From Staphylococcus simiae (GTDB lineage: Bacteria > Bacillota > Bacilli > Staphylococcales > Staphylococcaceae), in contig NZ_CP071589.1 of the NCBI RefSeq assembly GCF_017357005.1, positions 1,054,001 to 1,118,000 of the forward strand: a DNA stretch of 64,000 nt. The letters are read 5' to 3'. The position numbers and the translations under genes were made by a program. How positions within the stretch are numbered: position 1 is the first letter of the stretch; each line of letters opens with the position of its first letter. Of this stretch, positions 54,903 to 64,000 are shown piece by piece. A model generated the notes under the pieces. It was not told the DNA's origin. It worked only from the letters and a program-made list of their open reading frames with translations, and searched no databases.

Positions 54903-56963
54903 GTGACAAAGGTCAATTTAATAGAAAGTCCGTATTCGTTAGGACAAATTAAAGGAATAGGCCCTAAAAAGATAGAAGCTTTGCAACAACTAAATATTAA
55001 CTCTGTTGAAGATTTAGTACTATATTTACCAACGAGATATGAAGACAATACAGTGATTGATTTAAATCAAGCCGATGATCAAGCGAATGTCACTGTAGAA
55101 GGACAAGTATATACTTCACCAGTTATTGCCTTTTTTGGACGAAATAAATCAAAACTTACTGTGCACTTAATGGTCAATGGTATCGCAGTTAAATGTATAT
55201 TTTTTAATCAACCTTATTTAAAAAAGAAAATAGAGTTGAACCAAACAATTACCATTAAAGGTAAATGGAATAGATATAAACAAGAAATAACAGGCAATAG
55301 AGTCTTTTTTAATGCTACTACGCAAGTATCAAATGACCAAAATGAAGTACAATTAGAGCCAGTTTATCGAATCAAGGAAGGTATTAAACAAAAGCAATTA
55401 AGAGACCATATTAGACAAGCTATTCAAGATGTAACAATTCATGAATGGTTAACTGATGATTTAAGACAAAAATATAAATTAGAATCGTTGGAATTTACCT
55501 TAAACACACTACATAATCCTAAAAACAAAACAGAACTATTAAGAGCACGTAGGACGTATGCTTTTACTGAATTGTTTTTATTTGAATTACGTATGCAATG
55601 GTTAAATAGATTAGAAAAGACAACGGACGAAGCAATTGAAGTAAATTATAATATTGACTTAGTAAAAGATTTTATAGATCAGTTACCTTTTGAATTAACA
55701 GAAGCACAAAAAAATAGCGTGAACGAGATTTTTAGAGACTTAAAAGCACCTATTAGAATGCACAGATTATTACAAGGGGATGTTGGTTCTGGTAAGACGG
55801 TAGTTGCGGCGATATGTATGTATGCTTTAAAAACAGCAGGTTTTCAATCAGCATTAATGGTTCCTACTGAAATTTTAGCAGAGCAACATGCTGAAAGTTT
55901 AATACAATTATTCGGCGATAAAATGAATGTGGCATTATTGACTGGCTCTGTTAAAGGAAAAAAACGTCGTATACTTCTTGAACAATTAGAACAAGGAACC
56001 ATTGATTGTTTAATAGGTACGCATGCGTTAATACAAGATGATGTAGTATTTAAGGATGTAGGCTTAGTTATTACAGATGAACAGCATCGTTTTGGTGTTA
56101 ATCAACGTCAATTACTGAGAGAAAAAGGTGCCATGACAAATGTATTGTTTATGACTGCAACACCTATACCAAGAACACTTGCCATTTCGGTATTCGGTGA
56201 GATGGATGTATCGTCAATAAAACAACTTCCTAAAGGAAGAAAAGCAATTATTACGACTTGGGCTAAACATGAACAATATGATCAAGTATTAGCACAAATG
56301 ACATCTGAACTAACAAAAGGTCGTCAAGCTTATGTCATATGTCCATTAATAGAAAGTTCTGAGCATTTAGAAGATGTACAAAATGTTGTTGCCTTATATG
56401 AATCTTTACAACAATATTATGGTGAGCAACGTGTAGGATTATTACACGGTAAGCTATCTTCTGAGGAAAAAGACGAAGTAATGCAAAAGTTTAGTGATCA
56501 TGAAATTGATGTTCTAGTTTCAACAACAGTTGTTGAGGTTGGTGTTAATGTACCTAATGCAACATTCATGATGATTTATGATGCAGATCGCTTTGGATTA
56601 TCTACGTTGCACCAATTACGTGGACGTGTTGGTAGAAGTGAGCATCAAAGTTATTGTGTATTAATTGCTTCTCCTAAGACGGAAACTGGTATTGAACGTA
56701 TGACCATAATGACGCAAACAACTGATGGCTTTGAATTAAGTGAGCGGGATTTGGAAATGCGTGGTCCAGGTGATTTCTTTGGCGTTAAGCAAAGTGGATT
56801 ACCCGACTTTCTAGTTGCAAATATTGTCGAAGATTATCGTATGTTAGAAGTGGCTCGAGATGAAGCTGCAGAACTTATCCAATCTGGAGCATTCTTTGAT
56901 AATCAGTACCAACATTTAAGAAGTTTTGTTGAAAATCATTTGCTCTATCGAAGCTTTGATTAA
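54903..56963 (+). CDS. recG: ATP-dependent DNA helicase RecG (GTG start)
   Basis: RecG remodels stalled forks and branched DNA. The 686-aa protein has an N-terminal OB-fold wedge domain (about residues 50-160), Walker [13 protein letters not shown] near residue 296, the DEQH box ([10 protein letters not shown]) near residue 395 and the C-terminal helicase motifs [11 protein letters not shown] 54903 after AGGTGAT gives the usual length; GTG 54894 lies inside that ribosome site. A two-hairpin repeat follows the stop codon. Confidence 0.95.
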   Translation: MTKVNLIESPYSLGQIKGIGPKKIEALQQLNINSVEDLVLYLPTRYEDNTVIDLNQADDQANVTVEGQVYTSPVIAFFGRNKSKLTVHLMVNGIAVKCIFFNQPYLKKKIELNQTITIKGKWNRYKQEITGNRVFFNATTQVSNDQNEVQLEPVYRIKEGIKQKQLRDHIRQAIQDVTIHEWLTDDLRQKYKLESLEFTLNTLHNPKNKTELLRARRTYAFTELFLFELRMQWLNRLEKTTDEAIEVNYNIDLVKDFIDQLPFELTEAQKNSVNEIFRDLKAPIRMHRLLQGDVGSGKTVVAAICMYALKTAGFQSALMVPTEILAEQHAESLIQLFGDKMNVALLTGSVKGKKRRILLEQLEQGTIDCLIGTHALIQDDVVFKDVGLVITDEQHRFGVNQRQLLREKGAMTNVLFMTATPIPRTLAISVFGEMDVSSIKQLPKGRKAIITTWAKHEQYDQVLAQMTSELTKGRQAYVICPLIESSEHLEDVQNVVALYESLQQYYGEQRVGLLHGKLSSEEKDEVMQKFSDHEIDVLVSTTVVEVGVNVPNATFMMIYDADRFGLSTLHQLRGRVGRSEHQSYCVLIASPKTETGIERMTIMTQTTDGFELSERDLEMRGPGDFFGVKQSGLPDFLVANIVEDYRMLEVARDEAAELIQSGAFFDNQYQHLRSFVENHLLYRSFD

Positions 56964-56969
56964 AGAATT

Positions 56970-57108
56970 ACTGGGAGTGGGACAGAAAAATTTTTTCTAT
57001 AAATTTTATTTCATAATTCCATCCAGACAAGACTGACGAGGTTTTTAAAACGATGATTTATCAACAATTTAAAAGCCAAACAGTTACTGCCAAATAGTTA
57101 AATTTAAA
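56970..57108 (+). repeat. Two-hairpin intergenic element, copy 3
   Basis: Starting 7 bp after the recG stop codon, it has GGGAGTGGGACAG, a weak partner near 57018-57024, CAAGACTGACGAGG, TTTTTAAAACG...AATTTAAAAG and AACAGTTACTGCCAAAT. It aligns along its length with 34070-34187. It fills the first part of the 376-bp recG-fapR gap; the rest is promoter DNA. Confidence 0.75.
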
Positions 57109-57261
57109 TGTAACATGCTTTTGTCACAGGTTCTTAGAAAATGTATTGAATAAAGAATTCTATGATGTAGTAAATATTGTATTTTTAATAGCTTATAGGT
57201 AACTGCTAACTTTCTTGAAATAATAATAATATAAAAAGTATAGATATTTCACAGTAAATTG

Positions 57262-57321
57262 TTGAGCAGTTTAAACAGAAAGTGTTATGATATGTGAGGA
57301 ATGTTTAAGACTAGGTACTAA
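57262..57321 (+). promoter_or_regulatory. fapR promoter and FapR operator
   Basis: TTGAGC (57262-57267) and TATGAT (57286-57291) with 18-bp spacing form a promoter. Just downstream, TTAAGACTAGGTACTAA (57305-57321) is the reverse complement of TTAGTACCTAGTCTTAA, the FapR operator consensus of Bacillus and Staphylococcus. FapR would block initiation here until malonyl-CoA binds it. Confidence 0.88.
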
Positions 57322-57339
57322 AAAATGAGGGGTGACGTT

Positions 57340-57891
57340 GTGAAATTAAAAAAAGATGAACGTAGACAAGCAATTAAACAACAAATAGAACGTAATCCCT
57401 TCATTACTGATAACGAATTAAGCGACAAATTTAATGTAAGTATTCAAACGATTCGCCTAGACAGAACGAATTTAAATATTCCTGAATTACGTAAAAGAAT
57501 TCAATTAGTAGCTGAAGAGTATTATGAACAAATCAGTTCAATAGACAAACAAGAATTTATTGGAACATTAATTCAAGTGAAACCAAATGATACAGCACAA
57601 TCTATTTTAGAAATTACACATGATTCTGTTTTCGCAAAGAATCAAATTGCTAGAGGACACGTACTGTTTGCACAAGCCAATTCTTTGTGTGTAGCATTAA
57701 TTCAGTATCAAACAGTATTAACTTATGAAAGTAATATTCAATTTTTAGAAAAAGTAAAATTAAATGATACGGTTATTGCACAAGCCAAAGTAATAGATAA
57801 AACTTCAAGATTTTATATTGTTGAAGTTAATTCTTATGTTAAAGATAAATTAGTATTTAAAGGCAATTTTAAAATGTTTTATTATAAGTGA
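57340..57891 (+). CDS. fapR: Fatty acid biosynthesis repressor FapR (GTG start)
   Basis: FapR represses lipid-synthesis genes and is released by malonyl-CoA. The 183-aa protein has an N-terminal helix-turn-helix ([21 protein letters not shown], about residues 20-42) and a C-terminal hot-dog effector domain ([18 protein letters not shown]). I chose GTG 57340 ([10 protein letters not shown]), spaced from GAGGGGTG (57327-57334). ATG 57325 lies in the ribosome site. It autoregulates through the operator at 57305-57321. The stop is 11 bp before plsX. Confidence 0.94.
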   Translation: MKLKKDERRQAIKQQIERNPFITDNELSDKFNVSIQTIRLDRTNLNIPELRKRIQLVAEEYYEQISSIDKQEFIGTLIQVKPNDTAQSILEITHDSVFAKNQIARGHVLFAQANSLCVALIQYQTVLTYESNIQFLEKVKLNDTVIAQAKVIDKTSRFYIVEVNSYVKDKLVFKGNFKMFYYK

Positions 57892-57902
57892 GGAATAATA
57901 TA

Positions 57903-58889
57903 ATGGTCAAAATAGCAATTGATATGATGGGTGGAGACAATGCACCTGATATTGTTTTGGAAGCAGTAAAACAAGCTGTCGAAGATTTTAAAGATTTAGA
58001 AATTATCCTTTTTGGTGATCAAGCAAAATATAATTTAAAGCATGAACGTATAGATTTTAGACATTGCAGTGAAAAAATTGAGATGGAAGATGAACCTGTT
58101 AGAGCTATTAAACGTAAAAAAGATAGTTCTATGGTTAAAATGGCCGAAGCGGTTAAATCTAAAGAAGCAGATGGATGCGTTTCAGCTGGTAATACAGGTG
58201 CATTAATGTCTGCTGGTTTATTTATTGTCGGACGTATTAAAGGTGTGGCTAGACCTGCTTTAGTTGTTACTTTACCGACCATTGATGGCAGAGGTTTCGT
58301 CTTTTTAGATGTGGGCGCTAATGCAGATGCTAAACCTGAACATTTACAACAATATGCTCAATTAGGTAACATTTACGCTCAAAAAATAAGAGGTATTAAT
58401 CAACCTAAAGTATCATTATTAAATATTGGTACAGAACCAGCAAAAGGTAATGCACTAACTAAAAAAGCTTATCAATTATTGAACGAAGATCAACAATTAA
58501 ATTTTGTTGGTAATATAGAAGCTAAAACATTGATGGATGGAGAAACTGATGTTGTTGTAACTGATGGTTATACCGGAAATATGGTACTTAAGAATTTAGA
58601 AGGTACTGCGAAGTCCATAGGTAAAATGTTAAAAGATACTATAATGAGTAGCACTAAAAATAAAATTGCAGGGGCAATTCTAAAGAAAGATTTAGATGCT
58701 TTTGCCAAAAAAATGGATTACTCTGAATATGGTGGCTCTGTGTTATTAGGTTTAGATGGCACAGTAGTAAAAGCACACGGTAGTTCTAATGCTAAAGCAT
58801 TTTATTCTGCCATTAAACAAGCCAAAATTGCTGGCGAACAACAAATTGTACAAACAATGAAAGAAACTGTAGGTGAAACGAATGACTAA
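57903..58889 (+). CDS. plsX: Phosphate acyltransferase PlsX
   Basis: PlsX converts acyl-ACP to acyl-phosphate for PlsY. The 328-aa protein starts [16 protein letters not shown], the family signature. ATG 57903 follows GTGAGG (57888-57893) at the fapR stop; the longer frame from 57888 starts inside that site. [14 protein letters not shown] near residue 95 is conserved. It overlaps fabD by 8 bp. FakA in this window makes the same acyl-phosphate from free fatty acids. Confidence 0.95.
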   Translation: MVKIAIDMMGGDNAPDIVLEAVKQAVEDFKDLEIILFGDQAKYNLKHERIDFRHCSEKIEMEDEPVRAIKRKKDSSMVKMAEAVKSKEADGCVSAGNTGALMSAGLFIVGRIKGVARPALVVTLPTIDGRGFVFLDVGANADAKPEHLQQYAQLGNIYAQKIRGINQPKVSLLNIGTEPAKGNALTKKAYQLLNEDQQLNFVGNIEAKTLMDGETDVVVTDGYTGNMVLKNLEGTAKSIGKMLKDTIMSSTKNKIAGAILKKDLDAFAKKMDYSEYGGSVLLGLDGTVVKAHGSSNAKAFYSAIKQAKIAGEQQIVQTMKETVGETND

Positions 58890-59808
58890 AACTGCAATTA
58901 TTTTTCCAGGACAAGGTGCACAAAAAGTAGGTATGGCACAAGATTTATACAATCATAATGAAGCAGCAACACATATTTTAAATAGTGCAGCTGAACTAAT
59001 GGATTTTGACATTTTAGAAACTATGTTTGTCGATTCTGAAGACAAATTAGGTCAAACTGAACATACACAACCAGCACTTTTAAGCCATAGTATAGCTTTA
59101 TTCCATGCATTAGAAGGGTTAAACGCAGACTATACAATGGGACATAGTTTAGGTGAGTATTCGAGTTTAGTAGCAAGTGGAGTATTATCATTTGAAGATG
59201 CAGTTAAAATTGTTCGCAAACGTGGACAATTAATGGCCCAAGCATTTCCAAGTGGTGTTGGTAGTATGGCTGCTGTTTTAGGTTTAGATTTTGAACAAGT
59301 AGACAATATCTGTAAAGAATTATCTACAGATGACCAAGTTATCGAACCAGCAAACATTAACTGTCCAGGACAAATTGTTGTCTCAGGACACAAAGCACTG
59401 ATAGACGAGTTAGTGGACAAAGGTAAATCGTTAGGTGCAAAACGTGTCATGCCTTTAGCAGTATCTGGACCATTCCATTCTTCTATGATGAAAGTGATTG
59501 AGCAGGATTTTTCTGATTATATTAATCAATTTGAATGGCATAATGCTAAGTTTCCAGTAGTACAAAATGTTAATGCACAGGGTGAAACAGATGGTGAAGT
59601 TATTAAAGCTCAAATGGTTAAACAATTATATTCACCAGTTCAGTTTATTGATTCTGTTGAATGGTTAATTGATAACGGTGTAGATCATTTTATAGAAATT
59701 GGCCCTGGAAAAGTACTATCAGGTTTAATTAAGAAAATTAATAGAGATGTCACATTAACATCAATACAAACTTTAGAAGATGTGAAAGGATGGAATCAAA
59801 ATGACTAA
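58882..59808 (+). CDS. fabD: Malonyl-CoA:ACP transacylase
   Basis: FabD loads malonate onto ACP. The 308-aa protein has the N-terminal [11 protein letters not shown] and the active-site Ser in [13 protein letters not shown] near residue 90, and the catalytic His in GPFHSSMM near residue 199. ATG 58882 ([11 protein letters not shown]) follows AGGTGAA; GTG at 58873 adds three residues. Overlaps with plsX and fabG (8 bp each) indicate one translationally coupled operon. Confidence 0.96.
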   Translation: MTKTAIIFPGQGAQKVGMAQDLYNHNEAATHILNSAAELMDFDILETMFVDSEDKLGQTEHTQPALLSHSIALFHALEGLNADYTMGHSLGEYSSLVASGVLSFEDAVKIVRKRGQLMAQAFPSGVGSMAAVLGLDFEQVDNICKELSTDDQVIEPANINCPGQIVVSGHKALIDELVDKGKSLGAKRVMPLAVSGPFHSSMMKVIEQDFSDYINQFEWHNAKFPVVQNVNAQGETDGEVIKAQMVKQLYSPVQFIDSVEWLIDNGVDHFIEIGPGKVLSGLIKKINRDVTLTSIQTLEDVKGWNQND

Positions 59809-60538
59809 AAGTGCATTAGTTACAGGAGCATCTAGAGGTATAGGTAAAAGTATTGCATTACAGTTAGCAGATGAAGGTTATAATGTTGCGGTCAATTATG
59901 CAGGAAGTAAAGATAAAGCAGAAGCAGTAGTTGAAGAAATCAAAGCTAAAGGTGTAGATAGCTTTGCAATTCAAGCAAATGTTGCTAATCCTGATGAAGT
60001 AAAAGCAATGATTAAAGAAGTTGTTAGTCAATTTGGCTCATTAGATGTCTTAGTAAATAATGCTGGTATAACTAGAGATAATTTATTAATGCGTATGAAA
60101 GAACAAGAGTGGGATGATGTTATTGATACTAACTTAAAAGGTGTATTCAATTGTATTCAAAAAGCAACGCCACAAATGTTAAGACAGCGTAGTGGAGCTA
60201 TTATCAACTTATCAAGTGTTGTAGGTGCAGTAGGTAATCCTGGACAAGCAAATTATGTTGCAACTAAAGCTGGTGTGATTGGCTTGACTAAATCAGCAGC
60301 CCGTGAACTCGCTTCACGTGGTATTACGGTTAATGCTGTAGCTCCTGGTTTTATTGTATCTGATATGACAGATGCTTTGAGTGATGATTTGAAAGAACAA
60401 ATGTTAACACAAATTCCATTATCTCGATTTGGTGAAGACACGGATATTGCAAATACTGTTGCTTTCTTAGCTTCAGATAAAGCGAAATATATCACTGGAC
60501 AAACAATCCATGTTAATGGTGGTATGTTTATGGAATAA
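59801..60538 (+). CDS. fabG: 3-oxoacyl-ACP reductase
   Basis: FabG reduces beta-ketoacyl-ACP with NADPH. The 245-aa SDR has the cofactor motif [12 protein letters not shown] near residue 7, the NNAG motif near residue 86, catalytic Ser in NLSSVVG near residue 138 and YVATK (Tyr, Lys) near residue 151-155. AAAGGA lies before the ATG within fabD. It is the last gene before a repeat element that separates it from acpP. Confidence 0.96.
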   Translation: MTKSALVTGASRGIGKSIALQLADEGYNVAVNYAGSKDKAEAVVEEIKAKGVDSFAIQANVANPDEVKAMIKEVVSQFGSLDVLVNNAGITRDNLLMRMKEQEWDDVIDTNLKGVFNCIQKATPQMLRQRSGAIINLSSVVGAVGNPGQANYVATKAGVIGLTKSAARELASRGITVNAVAPGFIVSDMTDALSDDLKEQMLTQIPLSRFGEDTDIANTVAFLASDKAKYITGQTIHVNGGMFME

Positions 60539-60593
60539 GTGACAAGCTTATGACATTGGTACAAAAAAACATTTTATACTTCTTATACTTAAG

Positions 60594-60719
60594 CATTTGG
60601 CAGTAACTGTCTGGGTTGTAAAATGTTAATAAATTAACGTTTTACAACCCTAGTCAGTTTTGCCGGGGTGGGATTAGGAAATGAATTTTATTGGAAATTC
60701 ATTTCAGTCCCACTCCCAA
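60594..60719 (-). repeat. Two-hairpin intergenic element, copy 4 (fabG-acpP)
   Basis: This copy is inverted. On the - strand it reads GGGAGTGGGACTG...ATCCCACCCCGG, CAAAACTGACTAGGG, GTTGTAAAACG/CATTTTACAACC and AGACAGTTACTGCCAAAT, the best-preserved copy in the window. It lies 56 bp after fabG and fills much of the 298-bp gap to acpP. As + strand RNA it also forms two stems. Confidence 0.82.
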
Positions 60720-60836
60720 GAAACACTAATCACTAAAAGTGATAAGTGTTTCTAAAATTTCTACTTGTTTTTTACAATTCAACATGTGAAAATATAATAG
60801 TCTATGTATAGGCATTTTTAAAGGAGGTGAATCGAC

Positions 60837-61070
60837 GTGGAAAATTTCGACAAAGTAAAAGATATCATCGTTGACCGTTTAGGTGTTGATGCTGATAAAG
60901 TAACTGCAGATGCATCTTTCAAAGATGATTTAGGCGCTGACTCACTTGATATTGCTGAATTAGTAATGGAATTAGAAGACGAGTTTGGTACTGAAATTCC
61001 TGATGAAGAAGCTGAAAAAATCAACACTGTTGGTGATGCTGTTAACTTTATTAACAGTCTTGAAAAATAA
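60837..61070 (+). CDS. acpP: Acyl carrier protein (GTG start)
   Basis: ACP carries growing acyl chains on 4'-phosphopantetheine. The 77-aa acidic protein has the modified Ser36 in [10 protein letters not shown]. The start is GTG with a near-perfect AAGGAGGTGA at 60821-60830. It lies downstream of fabG, but a two-hairpin repeat intervenes, so it may have its own promoter (TATAAT-like AATATAATAG near 60790-60799). A terminator follows. Confidence 0.97.
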   Translation: MENFDKVKDIIVDRLGVDADKVTADASFKDDLGADSLDIAELVMELEDEFGTEIPDEEAEKINTVGDAVNFINSLEK

Positions 61071-61082
61071 TAAATTAAACAT

Positions 61083-61117
61083 CTGGGTCGATAGATTTGT
61101 CGGCTCAGTTTTTTTCT
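61083..61117 (+). terminator. Intrinsic terminator after acpP
   Basis: CTGGGTCGA (61083-61091) pairs, with G-U pairs, with TCGGCTCAG (61100-61108), followed by T-run. Confidence 0.85.
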
Positions 61118-61185
61118 TTAATTATAGTTAAAGATGACGTAAAATTAATAATAATTAAAGATGATAAAATAAAGGAGTTTTGATG

Positions 61186-61917
61186 ATGTCGAAACAAAAG
61201 AAAGACGATATTATACATCATTTTAGACTGAATTTTGAAGCTAAGATGACAGCGTTAGGATTTTCATATAATAATATTGAATTATATCAACAAGCTTTTT
61301 CTCATTCTAGTTTTATTAACGATTTTAATATGAACCGTTTAGATCATAATGAGCGATTAGAGTTTCTTGGAGATGCGGTATTAGAATTGACGGTTTCACG
61401 CTATTTATTTGATAAACACCCAGATTTACCAGAGGGTAACTTAACAAAAATGCGTGCGACAATAGTTTGTGAACCTTCACTTGTAATATTTGCAAATAAA
61501 ATCGGCTTAAATGAAATAATTTTACTCGGTAAAGGCGAAGAAAAGACTGGTGGTCGAACAAGACCATCGTTAATTTCAGATGCTTTCGAAGCTTTTATTG
61601 GTGCTCTATATCTAGATCAAGGCTTAGATATCGTCTGGCAATTTGCTGAAAAAGTGATATTTCCACATGTTGAACATGATGAATTATTAGGTGTGGTAGA
61701 TTTTAAGACACAATTCCAAGAATTGGTTCATCAACAGAATAAAGGTGATGTAACGTATAAGTTAATCAATGAAGAAGGCCCAGCTCATCATCGGCTATTC
61801 ACATCTGAAGTGATATTAGAAGGACACGCTGTTGCTAGTGGTAAAGGAAAAACAAAAAAAGAATCTGAACAAAAAGCGGCTGAGCAAGCATATAAACAAT
61901 TAAAGAATTTGCATTAA
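61186..61917 (+). CDS. rnc: Ribonuclease III
   Basis: RNase III cuts double-stranded RNA in rRNA precursors and sense-antisense pairs. The 243-aa protein has the signature [14 protein letters not shown] near residue 60, the acidic [12 protein letters not shown] near residue 129 and a C-terminal dsRNA-binding domain ([11 protein letters not shown]... to the end). Three starts are adjacent (TTG 61180, ATG 61183, ATG 61186); I prefer 61186, 8 bp from AAAGGAG. A repeat separates it from smc. Confidence 0.95.
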   Translation: MSKQKKDDIIHHFRLNFEAKMTALGFSYNNIELYQQAFSHSSFINDFNMNRLDHNERLEFLGDAVLELTVSRYLFDKHPDLPEGNLTKMRATIVCEPSLVIFANKIGLNEIILLGKGEEKTGGRTRPSLISDAFEAFIGALYLDQGLDIVWQFAEKVIFPHVEHDELLGVVDFKTQFQELVHQQNKGDVTYKLINEEGPAHHRLFTSEVILEGHAVASGKGKTKKESEQKAAEQAYKQLKNLH

Positions 61918-61950
61918 GTTAGAGGTAAACGTAAGTTAAAATTATAAAAA

Positions 61951-62079
61951 AATGGGGATTGGGACAGGAATAAAATTATTAACCTATTACTTCCTAATTC
62001 TGACTTAGTAAGATTGACTAGGATTGAAAGTTGTTGATTCATTGACATCATATAATTCAAGCAGTTATTACTAAATTTT
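61951..62079 (+). repeat. Two-hairpin intergenic element, copy 5, worn (rnc-smc)
   Basis: GGGGATTGGGACAGG, AAGATTGACTAGGATTG and AAGCAGTTATTACTAAAT align in order with the other copies, but hairpin partners are poorly kept. It starts about 34 bp after the rnc stop codon. It lies in the 259-bp gap before smc. Confidence 0.6.
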
Positions 62080-62176
62080 TAAAAATCAAGAGATAAAGCT
62101 TTTTAGTTTTAAGTTCTGTCATGATGAGAAATAAGATAGAGCTTTTGAATAGTGAAATAGTGATAAGGAGTTAAGA

Positions 62177-64000
62177 ATGGTTTACTTAAAATCAATTGAC
62201 GCCATTGGATTTAAATCATTTGCAGATCAAACAAATGTGCAATTTGATAAAGGTGTAACAGCAATTGTTGGTCCAAATGGTAGTGGCAAGAGTAATATTA
62301 CAGATGCAATAAAGTGGGTACTAGGTGAACAATCTGCTAAATCTCTACGTGGCTCAAAAATGGAAGATATTATTTTTTCTGGAGCTGAGCATCGTAAAGC
62401 ACAAAATTACGCTGAAGTTCAATTAAGACTAGATAATCAAGATAACAAACTTAATGTAGATGCTTCAGAAGTAGTTGTAACAAGAAGATTGTATCGTAGT
62501 GGTGAAAGTGAATATTACTTAAATAATGATCGTGCTAGACTTAAAGATATTACTGATCTGTTTTTAGATTCAGGTTTAGGCAAAGAAGCATACAGCATTA
62601 TTTCTCAAGGTCGTGTGGATGAAATTTTAAATGCTAAACCTGTCGATCGTCGTCAAATTATTGAAGAATCAGCAGGAGTATTAAAATATAAAAAAAGAAA
62701 AGCTGAATCATTAAATAAATTAGCTCAAACAGAAGATAATTTAACTCGTGTAGAAGATATTTTATATGATCTAGAAGGACGAGTAGAACCCTTAAAAGAA
62801 GAAGCAGCTATTGCTAAAGAGTATAAAACATTATCTGAACAAATGACACACAGTGATATTGTTGTTACGGTTAATGACATAACGAGTTATCATAATGATA
62901 ACCAACAATTAGATGAGCGTTTGAATGACTTGAAAAGTAAAGAAGCTAGCAAAGAAGCTGAAAAAAGTGAACTATCACAACATATTCAGCAATTTAAAGG
63001 ACAACGGCAACAAATTGATAATGATATTGAGACGCTTAATTATCAACTTGTTAAAGCAACCGAAGCATTTGAAAAATATTCAGGTCAATTAAATGTTCTT
63101 GAAGAGCGTAAAAAAAATCAATCAGAAACAAATGCAAGATATGAAGAAGAGCAACTAAATTTAAATGAACAATTAACTACTATAGAAGAAGAACGTCTAG
63201 AATGTTCAACGGCATTACAGGCATTACAAGATAAACAAAAAGCACTTAATAGTGAAATTAAAGTATTAGAAGAGCAACTGTATGTTTCAGATGAAGCACA
63301 CGATGAAAAATTAGAACAAATTAAGAATGATTACTATACATTAATGTCACAACAATCTGATGTTAATAATGATATTCGTTTTTTAAAACATACTATAGAA
63401 GAAAATGAAGCTAAAAAGTCACGCTTAGATTCAAGATTAGTTGAAGTATATGAACAGCTTAAATCTATTCAACAACAAATCACATCAGTTGATAAGGAAT
63501 ATCAACAAGCGAAAAAAGCTATGGTACAAACTGATAAAGAAATTAAGTCGCTTGAGCAAAGTTTGTCGAAAACAAAGCAATCACAAAATGAATATGAAGA
63601 AAAGTTATATCAAGCTTATCGTTATACTGAAAAAATGAAAACGAGAATTGATAGTTTAGCTGCTCAAGAAGAAGATTATACATATTTCTTTAATGGCGTT
63701 AAACATATATTAAAGGCTAAGAATAAAGAATTGTCTGGCATACACGGAGCAGTAGCTGAAATTATAGAAGTTCCTTCAAAATTAACACAAGCAATTGAAA
63801 CCGCGTTAGGTGCATCCTTACAACATGTCATAGTTGACACTGAAAAGGATGGGCGTAATGCCATTAAATTCTTGAAAGATAAAGGACTAGGAAGAGCGAC
63901 ATTTTTACCATTGAATGTCATACAAAGTCGAACGATAGCCTCTGATATTAGAGCGATTGCTCAACAAGCAATTGGTTTTATCAGTGTAGCTTCTGAAGCA
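62177..64000 (+). CDS. smc: Chromosome partition protein SMC, N-terminal half (runs off window)
   Basis: SMC with ScpA and ScpB compacts and separates chromosomes. The 608 residues in the window include Walker A VGPNGSGKSNITDA near residue 32 (MVYLKSIDAIGFKSFAD start), the Q-loop/signature-proximal head, and a long coiled coil from about residue 170 to 500. The first part of the hinge is also present (LSGIHGAVAEIIEVPSKLTQAIETALG). AAGGAG lies at 62164-62169. The frame is open at base 64000; the full protein is about 1190 aa. Confidence 0.96.
   Translation, partial: MVYLKSIDAIGFKSFADQTNVQFDKGVTAIVGPNGSGKSNITDAIKWVLGEQSAKSLRGSKMEDIIFSGAEHRKAQNYAEVQLRLDNQDNKLNVDASEVVVTRRLYRSGESEYYLNNDRARLKDITDLFLDSGLGKEAYSIISQGRVDEILNAKPVDRRQIIEESAGVLKYKKRKAESLNKLAQTEDNLTRVEDILYDLEGRVEPLKEEAAIAKEYKTLSEQMTHSDIVVTVNDITSYHNDNQQLDERLNDLKSKEASKEAEKSELSQHIQQFKGQRQQIDNDIETLNYQLVKATEAFEKYSGQLNVLEERKKNQSETNARYEEEQLNLNEQLTTIEEERLECSTALQALQDKQKALNSEIKVLEEQLYVSDEAHDEKLEQIKNDYYTLMSQQSDVNNDIRFLKHTIEENEAKKSRLDSRLVEVYEQLKSIQQQITSVDKEYQQAKKAMVQTDKEIKSLEQSLSKTKQSQNEYEEKLYQAYRYTEKMKTRIDSLAAQEEDYTYFFNGVKHILKAKNKELSGIHGAVAEIIEVPSKLTQAIETALGASLQHVIVDTEKDGRNAIKFLKDKGLGRATFLPLNVIQSRTIASDIRAIAQQAIGFISVASEA

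Overview
The window is a 64 kb, AT-rich stretch of a Staphylococcus chromosome. FtsZ, the fatty-acid, pyrimidine and cell-division proteins and the gene order all match that genus from memory. Several proteins differ from my recollection of the S. aureus versions, so a coagulase-negative species is more likely; I cannot name it from the sequence alone. It is mostly conserved core genome, almost all on the + strand. Exceptions on the - strand are an IS21-type element, rqcH, a TM2 protein, rpmB and a 27-residue small ORF.

Layout. 1-12.5 kb: end of the division/cell-wall (dcw) cluster (3' part of pbpA, mraY, murD, divIB, ftsA, ftsZ), then pgeF, ylmE, sepF, ylmG, ylmH, divIVA. 12.5-15.5 kb: ileS behind an Ile-specific T-box leader. 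15.5-18.4 kb: an intergenic repeat region split by an intact IS21-family element. 18.4-20.8 kb: a VOC protein, lspA and rluD. 20.9-33.2 kb: the pyr operon (pyrR, pyrP, pyrB, pyrC, carA, carB, pyrF, pyrE, small ORF) with a PyrR attenuator, and a group IIC intron inserted directly after the attenuator terminator. 33.3-37.1 kb: small ORF, VOC protein, rqcH, gmk, rpoZ. 37.9-51.6 kb: coaBC, priA, a TM2 protein, a degenerate peptide deformylase, fmt, rsmB, rlmN, the PP2C phosphatase/PASTA kinase pair, rsgA, rpe, thiN. 52-64 kb: rpmB, an Asp23-family gene, fakA, recG, the FapR fatty-acid regulon (fapR, plsX, fabD, fabG, acpP), rnc and the first half of smc.

The genes cover peptidoglycan synthesis and septum assembly, de novo UMP synthesis, fatty-acid/phospholipid initiation, translation and ribosome maturation (ileS, fmt, rsmB, rlmN, rsgA, rpmB, rqcH) and DNA repair/segregation (priA, recG, smc). 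PBP1 and the kinase both carry PASTA domains. FakA feeds acyl-phosphate into the same lipid pathway as PlsX.

The accessory signal lies between genes. Two interspersed repeat families occur: STAR-like hairpin arrays with a TTGGGTCCC-type core, and a ~110-140 bp two-hairpin element found just after stop codons in both orientations. The IS21 element sits exactly inside a STAR core (7 bp duplication). The intron sits exactly after the pyr terminator U-run. The most novel candidates are a compact - strand transcription unit for a 27-residue membrane peptide after the pyr operon, and a likely AUA start codon for ylmH. I see no clear undescribed multigene system.
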